DNA of 45,459 nucleotides from a virus: positions 1-45,459 of the IMG/VR virus record IMGVR_UViG_3300005295_000006. The stretch is one strand, 5' to 3'. Positions 14,094 to 20,990 of this stretch are shown here, in pieces; position 1 is the stretch's first letter; every line of letters starts with the position of its first letter. The notes under the pieces were generated by a model that saw only the letters and a program-made list of their open reading frames with translations, had not been told where the DNA came from and did not search any database. The translations under genes were made by a program, and so were the position numbers.

Positions 14094-15239
14094 TTACGCT
14101 CCTTTCTTCTTGAAGCCCTTCTTCTCGCCGTAGGCGTTGAAAGCTTTCAGGAATTCCTTGATCTGTCCAGGGTCCAGGGTCTTGAGAACTTCCTTGTTGT
14201 CGAACGGGAAGTTGTTCCACTTCTCCAGGGTATCGAGCGCCTCGAACTTCTTCTTCAGCCCGGGGATCGGGTCGTGTTTCTCCTCTTGGTGTTCCGCCGC
14301 TTTCTGGAAGAGCCCTTCAAGCACCTCGGCGGCTTGGTGGACCGTTTCAACGTTCTGGGCAGTTTCACCGGACGGTGAAAGTACCTCTGCGGGTGAAACA
14401 GCCGTGGGCTTCACCGTCTCCGGGAATGGCTTGTCCTGCGTCTCCACGGTCGCGCCCTGCGTGATTGACGGCGCTGCCTCTACCGTGACTCGGTTCTCTT
14501 CCGGCTGCCCGTTGAGGGCCGTTTCCAGGTTCATTTCCCCGCTCTCCACTGCGTTCCAGATGCCGAGCAGGTCTTTCCGGTCGTCTTTCGTCCAACCAGC
14601 CTTGAGCGTGCGCCCGACCGTTTTCTCGAGCTGTTCCAGGGTCACGCCCTTATTCGCGAACTGGGCGACGATCTTGCTGACGCTGGCGTCATCAAGCAGA
14701 AGATCGATGCGCTTCTCGGCCAGCTCCATCAGTTCCGAGCGCAGGCCAGGCGGAACGCTTCGGAGAATGACCTCCCGGATCCGCCGGCTGGCCTCGGCCT
14801 TCACGACCACGGAATAGAATCGGTCGTCGGCCCACTTGACCATTTTCCCCTGCGCCGACTTGTACCATTTCGAGAGCACGCCGCCGTCCTGCCAAATTCT
14901 ACCTTTCTGGAAGTCGGTAAACGTGGCCTCGATCTTAACGTGATCCTCATCCACCGGAGTCACGTCGCAGCGCACCCGGTTGAATCCATAGGCCTCGGCA
15001 ATCCCTTCGGCCGCCCGGATAGACAGGTTCCTCGCGAACTTACCGCCCCCCACCGGCTTGCAGTAGATCGCGGCCTTGGCGAAGGACGGATAGGCATCGA
15101 TCTGCGCCATCAGCTCGGCCTTGATCTGTTCGTGGTTCCTCGGACGCGCGGCGGCGAGGGCCTGAATCGACTCATTCTCGATTTTCAGGATCGCCAAGTG
15201 CGGTTCGAGTCGTGCGATTTGGTCAACGGGTTCTTCCAT
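14094..15239 (-). CDS. Candidate single-strand annealing / recombination protein, 381 aa
   Basis: The N-terminal half contains a FAKAAIYCKPVGGGKFARNL segment followed by SIRAAEGIAEAYGFNRVRCD and VKIEATFTDFQ. This pattern (substrate-loop, then IR-AEG/IA--WG-N-R) is seen in phage proteins annotated as single-strand annealing or RecT-like proteins. A basic, RIREVILRSVP region follows, and the last 150 residues are a Pro/Thr/Glu-rich linker plus a helical tail. Neighbouring genes encode an exonuclease and coiled-coil proteins, as expected for a two-component recombination system. Family assignment from memory of the motif; moderately sure. Confidence 0.65.
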   Translation of the reverse strand: MEEPVDQIARLEPHLAILKIENESIQALAAARPRNHEQIKAELMAQIDAYPSFAKAAIYCKPVGGGKFARNLSIRAAEGIAEAYGFNRVRCDVTPVDEDHVKIEATFTDFQKGRIWQDGGVLSKWYKSAQGKMVKWADDRFYSVVVKAEASRRIREVILRSVPPGLRSELMELAEKRIDLLLDDASVSKIVAQFANKGVTLEQLEKTVGRTLKAGWTKDDRKDLLGIWNAVESGEMNLETALNGQPEENRVTVEAAPSITQGATVETQDKPFPETVKPTAVSPAEVLSPSGETAQNVETVHQAAEVLEGLFQKAAEHQEEKHDPIPGLKKKFEALDTLEKWNNFPFDNKEVLKTLDPGQIKEFLKAFNAYGEKKGFKKKGA

Positions 15240-15728
15240 CTAGGCTCCCTTATGAGATGCGATCAGCCAGTCCGGCTGTGCCTTGCGGCGTCCTTTGCGA
15301 ATTGCATCCTGGATGTTGTCTCGCTGCGTGCCCACGAAGAGATGCGCCGGGTTGACGCATGCCCGATTGTCGCAGCTATGCAAAACTAGAATCCCATCCG
15401 GGATGCTGGCCCTCTTCATTTCGAATGACAGTCTGTGCGCTCGGTACTGTTTCCCGGCCGGGTTTGTGAAGACTCCATAGCCATTGTGATTCCGTGCCCC
15501 TGTCCATTCCCAGCAGCCCGCTGTTCGTTTCACTCGCGCCCAGAAGCGCTCAGCGAATGGCCTACGCTGTCTTGGGCCGGATGCGCCGCCTCCAGATCGG
15601 TTCCGTGGAGCCCTGTTGGCACAAAGCCTGGAGCAAAACTTTCTTCGGCTGGTGTGTCTATCTGAGGCCCTGAATTCGCACTTGCAGGCGCGACATTTTT
15701 TGGTTGCGCAAAGCCTTGGATCTGCCAT
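15240..15728 (-). CDS. HNH homing-type endonuclease
   Basis: The 162-aa protein begins with a zinc knuckle (CRACKCEF...KFCSRLC), then CWEWTG--NHNGYGVF, YRAHRLSFEM, and the HNH core LHSCDNRACVNPAHLFVGTQRDN, typical of free-standing phage HNH endonucleases. It sits between the exonuclease and the annealing protein, immediately abutting the latter (TAGATG). Such nucleases usually promote their own spread, so it is probably an insertion in the recombination module. Confidence 0.88.
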   Translation of the reverse strand: MADPRLCATKKCRACKCEFRASDRHTSRRKFCSRLCANRAPRNRSGGGASGPRQRRPFAERFWARVKRTAGCWEWTGARNHNGYGVFTNPAGKQYRAHRLSFEMKRASIPDGILVLHSCDNRACVNPAHLFVGTQRDNIQDAIRKGRRKAQPDWLIASHKGA

Positions 15729-15737
15729 TCTATCTCC

Positions 15738-16598
15738 CTAGCGACGGCTCTTCCCGAAGGCGCATATATTATAATACCCACACCAATTCGCGCTACACCA
15801 CCAGCTTTCAGGGTTCGTCGGAATGAATACCTCTTTTTCGATTGCCTCCGCTGCTTTCCCAAGGCGCAGCGTCAGCCTGTGCAGGTCCGCCTCGGTTCGT
15901 GCTGACTTGTTCAGGTACGGTGTCTCTTTCCCGCCTTTCGTCCGCACCAGGGTATCGAGCACGACCTCGGACGGAAGCCTTCCCTTCTCCGCCTGGTAAA
16001 GCAGAGCGTACATCGTGAGCTGCTCGCTCGTCTCGGCGGCGTCTTCGTTCGGGGCCTTCGAGCTCGTCTTCGTGTCCCGCACCGCTGCGGCGTCATCCTC
16101 GACATCGATTATCCCGGTCAGGTCCATGGGGAAGATCGCGGGGTCCGTCCTGAGCGTGATCTGCTTCTCCACGGCCACGGGTTGAAAGGTCGGGCTTACC
16201 TTGAGGGTATGCAGTGCGGCCAGGCCAATCGCCATGTCCTTCGTATCGCCTTTTATGAGGCTCATTCCCCGTGAGCGCTCTTCCTCAGTCAGGGCGATCT
16301 CTCCCATGAAGGCGGCGTCCACGGCATCTCGGGCGGCGTCCTTCACGTCGTCTACGGGCAGCTCCACGCCGCTCTTGATCTTCTGCCGGAGGTTCACCGC
16401 AACCCCGGTGTGAACCGCGGAGCCACGCAGTAGCGCCACGGTCGGGGCCATCTTGATCCCTTCGACGTAGCGGTAGAAGTACTGCATCCCGCAGCGCTGG
16501 AGCATCGTGAGCTGGGTGGAACTGAAGACGCGGCGCTTCTCTCCCATGGTCGGCGGGTCTTCCATATGAATTAGGGCTTCCAGTTCCTTCAGGTTCAT
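15738..16598 (-). CDS. PD-(D/E)XK exonuclease with Fe-S cysteines (Cas4/AddB-like)
   Basis: ATG at 16598 with AAGGAG; the longer frame to 16811 is rejected. The protein is 286 aa. Motifs: FSSTQLTMLQRCGMQYFYRY (Cys36), LLRGSAVHTG (His63), GIIDVED (Asp165), VRDTKTSSK (Asp175, Lys177), QLTMYALLY (Gln193), and C-terminal WCSANWCGYYNICAF with Cys268, Cys273 and Cys279. Cys36 plus the three C-terminal cysteines match the 4Fe-4S ligands of Cas4/AddB-type nucleases. It would resect DNA ends to feed the annealing protein. Confidence 0.88.
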   Translation of the reverse strand: MNLKELEALIHMEDPPTMGEKRRVFSSTQLTMLQRCGMQYFYRYVEGIKMAPTVALLRGSAVHTGVAVNLRQKIKSGVELPVDDVKDAARDAVDAAFMGEIALTEEERSRGMSLIKGDTKDMAIGLAALHTLKVSPTFQPVAVEKQITLRTDPAIFPMDLTGIIDVEDDAAAVRDTKTSSKAPNEDAAETSEQLTMYALLYQAEKGRLPSEVVLDTLVRTKGGKETPYLNKSARTEADLHRLTLRLGKAAEAIEKEVFIPTNPESWWCSANWCGYYNICAFGKSRR

Positions 16599-16615
16599 CC
16601 CACTCCTTAAGGGGA

Positions 16616-16685
16616 GCCTCCGTCCCCAACCCCTTGGCTTCGGAGGCCCCCATCGGCACCGTGAAAGGGGGAACCAAACACGGTG
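16616..16685. repeat. Two inverted repeats in the gap before the exonuclease gene
   Basis: In the 94-base gap 16599-16692, GCCTCCG (16616-16622) pairs with CGGAGGC (16641-16647), and CACCGTG (16657-16663) pairs with CACGGTG (16679-16685). On the leftward transcript they form two adjacent hairpins just upstream of the exonuclease ribosome-binding site. There is no T-run, so a processing or translational-control element is more likely than a terminator. Confidence 0.5.
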
Positions 16686-16692
16686 CAGATCG

Positions 16693-16848
16693 TCAATGTT
16701 TCGTACACTCGCAGACATAGACCAATTTTTTGCACTGCGGACACTCTGGCAACGCGAGATGCGGCGACTTCTGGAGTTCCTCCATTCTCTCTTTCTTGTT
16801 CTGGCACACACATTCGAATAGATCCCGCTGGCACTTCATGCACCACAT
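16693..16848 (-). CDS. Double zinc-knuckle microprotein, 51 aa
   Basis: ATG at 16848 with AAGGAG. Two near-equivalent halves: CMKCQRDLFECVC and CPQCKKLVYVCEC, each CxxC-x6/7-CxC. Eight cysteines in 51 residues fit two zinc sites. Overlaps the preceding gene by 13 bases. Function unknown. Confidence 0.75.
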   Translation of the reverse strand: MWCMKCQRDLFECVCQNKKERMEELQKSPHLALPECPQCKKLVYVCECTKH

Positions 16849-17048
16849 GGCTTCTCCTTCGCCTCTTCGAGGCAGGTCGCGCAGTAAAGGCGCTGCCACA
16901 AGAGAGGCTTGAGCGCGAACTCCACGCCGCCTTCGAGGCGAATGTATGGGGTCAGCACTGGTATCAGTTCGAAGATGCATTCCCAGGTGTGCCCGTGCTT
17001 CGGGCAAGACAGGTTGACGGACGCGCGCCCCGGCATCGGTACTGTCAT
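16836..17048 (-). CDS. Cys/His small protein, 70 aa
   Basis: ATG at 17048 overlaps the preceding stop (ATGA). Contains CPKHGHTWEC near the N-terminus and CATCLEE near the C-terminus, four cysteines with histidines between, fitting one zinc site around a hydrophobic core (FELIPVLTPYIRL). No family recognised. Confidence 0.7.
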   Translation of the reverse strand: MTVPMPGRASVNLSCPKHGHTWECIFELIPVLTPYIRLEGGVEFALKPLLWQRLYCATCLEEAKEKPCGA

Positions 17049-17239
17049 CGCATCCACCAGATCACCGCCACGGCGAACAGGGCGATGGCAACCAGGCACA
17101 CCCCGAGTGGGGTGCCTACGTCCCAGGTGTCGGCCTCTTCAACGCACGTCACCGCACCTCGGTTGGGATCGCTGCGTGGAACCAGGATCGTCCCGCCGCA
17201 CCCCTTGCACTTCTCGGCCCGGTAGTATGGCTGGGTCAT
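17045..17239 (-). CDS. Zinc-knuckle protein with C-terminal membrane helix, 64 aa
   Basis: The N-terminus has CKGCGG; a third Cys follows at VTCVEE. The last 20 residues (GVCLVAIALFAVAVIWWMR) form a transmembrane helix ending in Arg. ATG overlaps the preceding stop. A membrane-tethered zinc microprotein of unknown role. Confidence 0.7.
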   Translation of the reverse strand: MTQPYYRAEKCKGCGGTILVPRSDPNRGAVTCVEEADTWDVGTPLGVCLVAIALFAVAVIWWMR

Positions 17240-17463
17240 CTTTTCCCCCTTGTGAAGCGGTTCGGTGCCGTACAGGTCTTAAAGTGCGACCGATGCGTGC
17301 CCGCGATGTAGAAAACGTCCTCGCCCTGCGCGAACCGCTTCCGCTCTGCCTCGGTCAGGCTGTCGAAGTCGGTCGGCACCGTCTTGCCAGTCTGCGGGTT
17401 CTTGAGATAAGCCAGAGGGGCGAGGCATGTCGGCTCCTTGCAGGACGTGGGATTGAAGGTCAC
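17236..17463 (-). CDS. Small Cys-containing hypothetical protein, 75 aa
   Basis: GTG at 17463 overlaps the stop of the upstream 55-aa frame (GTGA). Starts MTFNPTSCKEPTCLAPLAYL, then a charged helical centre (LTEAERKRFAQGED) and HFKTCTAPNR. Three cysteines. No domain recognised. Confidence 0.6.
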   Translation of the reverse strand: MTFNPTSCKEPTCLAPLAYLKNPQTGKTVPTDFDSLTEAERKRFAQGEDVFYIAGTHRSHFKTCTAPNRFTRGKR

Positions 17464-17627
17464 AGGCAGGGCTCCAGAGACGCCAAAAGGCTCCCCGGCG
17501 CGAAACCAGGGAGCCTCTTGACTCGCCACCCGAAGGCGGCGTATTCTTTCGTTGGAGACAAAAGAATGGAGTCAGATCCTACCAGATTCGACCCCGTTCC
17601 CACAACTCCCGGAGACTTCAAGGTCAC
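17460..17627 (-). CDS. Hypothetical 55-aa protein (uncertain)
   Basis: The frame from GTG 17627 to TGA 17460 is joined by GTGA overlaps to both neighbours, as most genes in this operon are. The peptide starts MTLKSPGVVGTGSNLVGSDS. Against it, the DNA contains a terminator-like hairpin (17485-17515) on the same strand and a plausible opposite-strand promoter, so the interval could be regulatory DNA that happens to be open. Confidence 0.45.
   Translation of the reverse strand: MTLKSPGVVGTGSNLVGSDSILLSPTKEYAAFGWRVKRLPGFAPGSLLASLEPCL
17485..17515 (-). terminator. Terminator-like hairpin on the leftward strand
   Basis: On the minus strand GGCTCCCTGG and CCGGGGAGCC pair over ten positions (one non-Watson-Crick) around a TTTCGCG loop, followed by TTTTGG. 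The T-run is short. If functional it would attenuate leftward transcription about 1.1 kb after the promoter. It lies inside the candidate 55-aa gene. Confidence 0.45.
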
Positions 17628-17761
17628 GTTCCGGCCGTGAGCAATAATGCCAGGCACCGCGCCGTGTCCTCTGCTGTGTCGTTGCCCTGGTGGCGCCTCC
17701 GTTCGTGGTGGTACGCCGCCAGCAGTCCGATGTGCTCGTGGTTGCAGAGAAAGGCGCTCAC
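17624..17761 (-). CDS. Hypothetical microprotein, 45 aa
   Basis: GTG at 17761, overlapping the previous stop (GTGA). Starts MSAFLCNHEHIGLLAAYHHE, containing Cys and four to five His, followed by a polar stretch and a hydrophobic helix (ARCLALLLTAGT). GTGA overlap at its end. Possible metal-binding microprotein; function unknown. Confidence 0.6.
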   Translation of the reverse strand: MSAFLCNHEHIGLLAAYHHERRRHQGNDTAEDTARCLALLLTAGT

Positions 17762-18000
17762 AGGGCACCCCCTTTCGACAGCGGCCACACACCCGCCAGG
17801 AAAGGGTGATTCGGGAACGGGTAATTCGGCGTGAGACGTTCCCGGATGCGTCCCTCGTCGTCGATGCGCTCGAAGATGTCTTTCTCTCCCAGTTCCTGCC
17901 CGTAAGGCGTCCACGAGTCCAGCGGCAGCAATCCGCCGAACGTCTGGACGTGGGTGTACCCGAGCCGCTTTGCCACGGTCACGATCTCTGCTCTGTTCAT
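17758..18000 (-). CDS. Hypothetical protein, 80 aa
   Basis: ATG at 18000 with AAAGGGGG upstream. Starts MNRAEIVTVAKRLGYTHVQT, helical, followed by a Trp/Pro-rich centre and a C-terminal hydrophobic segment. No domain recognised. Separated from the preceding gene by 25 bases, one of the few real gaps in the operon. Confidence 0.65.
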   Translation of the reverse strand: MNRAEIVTVAKRLGYTHVQTFGGLLPLDSWTPYGQELGEKDIFERIDDEGRIRERLTPNYPFPNHPFLAGVWPLSKGGAL

Positions 18001-18025
18001 TGCGTTCCCCCTTTGGTGAGTTGGT

Positions 18026-18340
18026 TTACTGGCCTTTCGCCGCGAGGATGGCGATCCGCACCTTATCCGATGCGCTGCGCCTCTCTGCGTGGTCCCACGG
18101 CACTGTCAGGGCGTGCTGGATGGCCTCAAGCGCTTCGAGCATCAACGCCCACGTCCGGAGCCTTAACCCTGCCGCTGCTACGTCTCCCGCCACCGCCGAC
18201 ACATCAAAGAGCGTGGACAGGGTAATGTCCTGTAGGTTCTTATCGAGGTAGTCGGCCAAGTAGGTCAAATCCTCGCCGGGAGCGCCGGGGGCGTGCTTCG
18301 GGCTCTGGTTCCTATCGTTCCAGCGGCTCTGATGGTTCAT
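18026..18340 (-). CDS. Hypothetical protein, 104 aa
   Basis: ATG at 18340 in an ATGA overlap; longer frames are rejected. The N-terminal 25 residues are polar, then a helical domain (YLADYLDKNLQDITLSTLFD ... ALMLEALEAIQHAL). No motif. Second gene after the leftward promoter, so an early function is likely. Confidence 0.65.
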   Translation of the reverse strand: MNHQSRWNDRNQSPKHAPGAPGEDLTYLADYLDKNLQDITLSTLFDVSAVAGDVAAAGLRLRTWALMLEALEAIQHALTVPWDHAERRSASDKVRIAILAAKGQ

Positions 18341-18555
18341 CGGGCACCAGCCTTTCCCGGTGTCGTCTCGTGAATCATCCAGCCATTCTCCGTCCATTCG
18401 AGCCCACACTCCGGACACCGCCTCACCCCACGATACGCCGGCAACACCTTGCCACAGGTGCAAGTCATCTCACAGGCCGACTCTTCCCCGAACGGCTGCC
18501 CGATCTTCCTCCGAACCGCAATCTTGACTTGGACCAATCTGTCTGCTGCTACCAT
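18337..18555 (-). CDS. First gene of the leftward operon: zinc-ribbon protein, 72 aa
   Basis: ATG at 18555 with GGGGAACG upstream, 52 bases from the predicted promoter. The N-terminal 28 residues are basic; residues 28-60 hold CEMTCTCGKVLP and RRCPECGLEW, a two-knuckle zinc ribbon. As the promoter-proximal gene it is a candidate early host-interaction or regulatory protein; no family recognised. An internal ATG (MTCTCGK) could give a 43-aa form. Confidence 0.7.
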   Translation of the reverse strand: MVAADRLVQVKIAVRRKIGQPFGEESACEMTCTCGKVLPAYRGVRRCPECGLEWTENGWMIHETTPGKAGAR

Positions 18556-18606
18556 CTCACGTTCCCCATAAGATGTACTGCGTTGAACTGCTCTGTCTTG
18601 TGTCGT

Positions 18607-18635
18607 AATGTACGCCTACAGTCAGAGGCTGTCAA
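18607..18635 (-). promoter_or_regulatory. Sigma70-like promoter of the leftward operon
   Basis: On the minus strand TTGACA (18635-18630) and TACATT (18612-18607) are separated by 17 bases. This is a perfect -35 and four of six -10 matches, placed 52 bases before the first leftward ATG. An A/G-rich tract (revcomp of CTTTCTTTAACTTTCTTTCTC) lies just upstream of the -35 like an UP element. Confidence 0.8.
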
Positions 18636-19385
18636 CTCCTTTCTTTAACTTTCTTTCTCTCCCTCACCTGTACACCCCCAATAGCAAGAACGATACCATG
18701 AACTGTAGGCACAGAGATACTCCCTGAAATAGAACACTCACCGCTCCGCGCGCATATCAATGCTCTGCCTTTACACCTACTCACCACGGCCTGTAGCGTA
18801 TGTGTACCGCGTCCAAGTCCCATAGGCGAAAGATGAGCGAAACTTGGTCATCGCATGGCACTCTCGGTCTCTGTCTGGCTGCGTCTCGCGTTGGTTGACG
18901 TTCCCTCACAGCGTCACGCGCGGTCACAGACCGCAAGCGCTTGCTCGTCAAGCGATTGCAGGCTGTAGGAGCGCGAGGAGACATAATCTCCGTTATCGGA
19001 CGTTGAGTGCTGCCACGCATGGCTAAGATACTCCCAAGCCTTGAGTTATGCAGAGAGCGCTATCCCACGCCCGCAGGGAGACGCGCGAACGATGGTTCGC
19101 GCTTGTTCAGAGTGCATCGCTGGGCCTGCTTCAGGTGCCGACGCGGGAGGGGCCCAGGGGTGCCGCATCGCCCCCGTACCCCCTGAATAGATCTCTCTCA
19201 GTGCCCTTCTGGAATTTTTACTGGGAGGGGTGTTCTGTGCGCGGGGAGCGTAGCCGACCCGGGAGCGCAAATTCGGGGGGCCATAATAGATCTAAGATCT
19301 TAACCCTAGATCAGGAAGCGGGGGGTAGCGTGGGGGTCACTTGTTGTCCTAAAACATACTCTTGGCGATATGTCTAGAAATCCAG
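18636..19385. other. Non-coding divergent region, candidate control/origin region
   Basis: The 866 bases between 18555 and 19422 hold no frame I can support. Contents: a pyrimidine tract (18641-18662), GCGGTC/GACCGC with a 3-base loop near 18928-18942, a perfect 8-bp GCGCGAAC hairpin with GATG loop (19083-19102), G-rich runs, and an AT-richer island at 19284-19315 with overlapping palindromes TAGATCTA (19287-19294) and TAAGATCTTA (19293-19302) plus a further TAGATC. Several GATC sites cluster here. A replication origin or switch region is plausible but unproven. Confidence 0.5.
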
Positions 19386-19414
19386 TTGACAATGGCCCTG
19401 GTACGGAGTAGAAC
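19386..19414 (+). promoter_or_regulatory. Sigma70-like promoter for the rightward DUF559 gene
   Basis: TTGACA (19386-19391) and TAGAAC (19409-19414) are separated by 17 bases. The expected transcription start is about 19421, one base before the ATG at 19422, which would make the mRNA nearly leaderless. Confidence 0.55.
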
Positions 19415-19421
19415 GCGGTGC

Positions 19422-19844
19422 ATGGAGCAGCAGCAGAAGAGGCGTTTTGCCAGATCGATGCGGAACAGGCCGACGAAGGCCGAGAAGGCGTTCTGGATGG
19501 CGATTCGCAAAGATGCGGCTGGTCGTAGGACGTGGCCGCGCTGGCATCGTCAGCACATCGCCAGGGGATTTATCCTGGATTTCTGGTGTCCTGCGGCCCG
19601 AGTTGGGGTTGAGGTCGACGGCTCGATTCATCTGCGCGACTTCCAGAGGCGCAAGGATCGTGTGAAGGATGCAGCGCTACGCGATATTGGGATTCTGGTC
19701 ATTCGGTGTACGAACGAGGCGGTTTTGGATGACGCAGCCGGAGTGACCACCTACGTCCGGCGGATTGTCCATCAGAGGCTCGTCAAGAGAGCCAGAATCG
19801 CGAACGGGGCAGAGCCTGGAAAGTGGCATTGGGGGCTGAAATGA
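19422..19844 (+). CDS. DUF559 / Vsr-like endonuclease
   Basis: ATG at 19422 gives 140 aa; no good ribosome-binding site precedes it. Motifs: RFARSMRNRPTKAEKAFWMA, WRQ-like WPRWHRQHIARGFILDFWCP, RVGVEVDGSIH and VIRCTNEAVL, which is the pattern of DUF559 proteins of the very-short-patch-repair (PD-(D/E)XK) nuclease fold; likely catalytic residues are Asp in ILDFWCP and Glu/Asp in GVEVDG. Its DNA substrate is unknown. As a rightward gene next to a non-coding region it may be a mobile or defence gene. Confidence 0.8.
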   Translation: MEQQQKRRFARSMRNRPTKAEKAFWMAIRKDAAGRRTWPRWHRQHIARGFILDFWCPAARVGVEVDGSIHLRDFQRRKDRVKDAALRDIGILVIRCTNEAVLDDAAGVTTYVRRIVHQRLVKRARIANGAEPGKWHWGLK

Positions 19845-19904
19845 TTATCGTTCCACAAGCCTCTACAGCACTCTAACGTCATGGGGAAAAGGGGAAAGAG
19901 AATC

Positions 19905-20195
19905 ATGGCAACTGGGAACGAGACATTGGAAGTGCGTCCGAACACGATTCCGCATTTCTCGACGGGGACGGGGGGGTTGATCAACTTTTTTGGTGCGGGG
20001 TATGCTCCGGGGGACTACGAGATTCGGTACTTGGGGTTCGTGTGGACGAAGCGGGTGGATGCTTCGGGGAAGTTTTACTTCGGGGTGAGTGCGAGCTCGA
20101 TTCCGCAGGGTGAGATTGGGCAGGTCGAGGCGATTGTGAACCTGCGGGGGGACAAGACGGTCTTGGCGTCTGCGACGTTCGACGTCACGGCGTGA
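19905..20195 (+). CDS. Ig-like beta-sandwich protein, 96 aa
   Basis: ATG at 19905 with AAAGGGGAAAGAG upstream; the earlier ATG at 19881 lacks a ribosome-binding site. The pattern GAGYAPGDYEIRYLGF, VDASGKFYFGVSASSIPQG, GQVEAIV and ASATFDVT is that of small extracellular-type Ig domains, but no signal peptide is present. Codons are unusually G-rich at third positions (long GGGG runs), unlike neighbouring genes. Function unknown; it could decorate the virion. Confidence 0.65.
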   Translation: MATGNETLEVRPNTIPHFSTGTGGLINFFGAGYAPGDYEIRYLGFVWTKRVDASGKFYFGVSASSIPQGEIGQVEAIVNLRGDKTVLASATFDVTA

Positions 20196-20578
20196 AGACC
20201 TTTCCGGAGCTGATGCAGGCGGCGGACCGGGCTCAGGTGCGTTCTCTGAGGACCCGGGAGAAGGCGGCTCTCTGGAAGGCATCGGGGAGCCGGAGGCGTC
20301 GGAGGTACCGCCGGCTGGAGAACGATGCGGCCCGACTCGAGTATCTGGCGCATCGGTTGAGGGGGAGGGCGAAGGATCTGGCTCCGGTTTTTGGCCCGAG
20401 TCCGGTTGAAGCCATTCAGGGAGCCCAGGCTGCGGCGGATGAGGCCCTGAACCGGAGGTTCGATTCGGTGGCTCTTCAGTGCCGCGACCCCTTGCTCGAG
20501 ATTCACGAGGGCAGTTCCACGCCGGCCGAGAGTGCGGCGATGGTGGAGAGGTGCCCGGGCCCGTACTCGGCGGGGTAG
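20192..20578 (+). CDS. Hypothetical basic helical protein, 128 aa
   Basis: GTG at 20192 overlaps the preceding stop (GTGA). Residues 10-70 are strongly basic helix (SGSRRRRRYRRLENDAARLE), which could bind nucleic acid; the C-terminal half is acidic and Pro-containing. No family recognised. Confidence 0.6.
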   Translation: MKTFPELMQAADRAQVRSLRTREKAALWKASGSRRRRRYRRLENDAARLEYLAHRLRGRAKDLAPVFGPSPVEAIQGAQAAADEALNRRFDSVALQCRDPLLEIHEGSSTPAESAAMVERCPGPYSAG

Positions 20579-20618
20579 GTGGGACGGCGGCGTAACGGCG
20601 CACGCAGGGGGGCCAATC

Positions 20619-20990
20619 GTGGCGCAAGTGAAAGACATGGGCATGGGAGCCGCTCCCGGGCAAGGGCCCGCGTACGAAGTGCCGGCTTGGACCGATTTCC
20701 AGGTCGAGACGGCTCTTGCGCTCTGGTTCTGCAAGCTCGCCAGGGCCGACCGGATATTCGTCAAGCGGAACGAGTTCGCGCGATTGGTGGCGATACGAGC
20801 CTGTCGTGGGAAGTTCGAGGCCGCGCTCGACGACATGCCGATGTTCGACGGGCTCAGTTGCACTGGGTTGCTTGAGCACGCGGCCCTGGTGCTCGGTGAG
20901 AAGCTCGACGGCCTCGAGGAGCAGGACCGCTTCAAGGCGTTCTCGGTGAACGACCCGACGCCGGTACTGCGGCAGGCGCACGGACTCTGA
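20619..20990 (+). CDS. Hypothetical protein, 123 aa
   Basis: GTG at 20619 preceded by AGGGGGG. The centre is helical (FQVETALALWFCKLARADRI ... FARLVAIRACRGKFEAAL). No motif found. Overlaps the next gene by one base (TGATG). Confidence 0.6.
   Translation: MAQVKDMGMGAAPGQGPAYEVPAWTDFQVETALALWFCKLARADRIFVKRNEFARLVAIRACRGKFEAALDDMPMFDGLSCTGLLEHAALVLGEKLDGLEEQDRFKAFSVNDPTPVLRQAHGL

Noticed and set aside
17518-17640. Plus-strand promoter TTGACT-N18-TATTCT followed by a 24-codon frame with GGAG
   Set aside because: Looks convincing alone, but it lies antisense to coupled leftward genes, the 24-aa product has no features, and no rightward gene follows. Kept only as a possible antisense RNA start.
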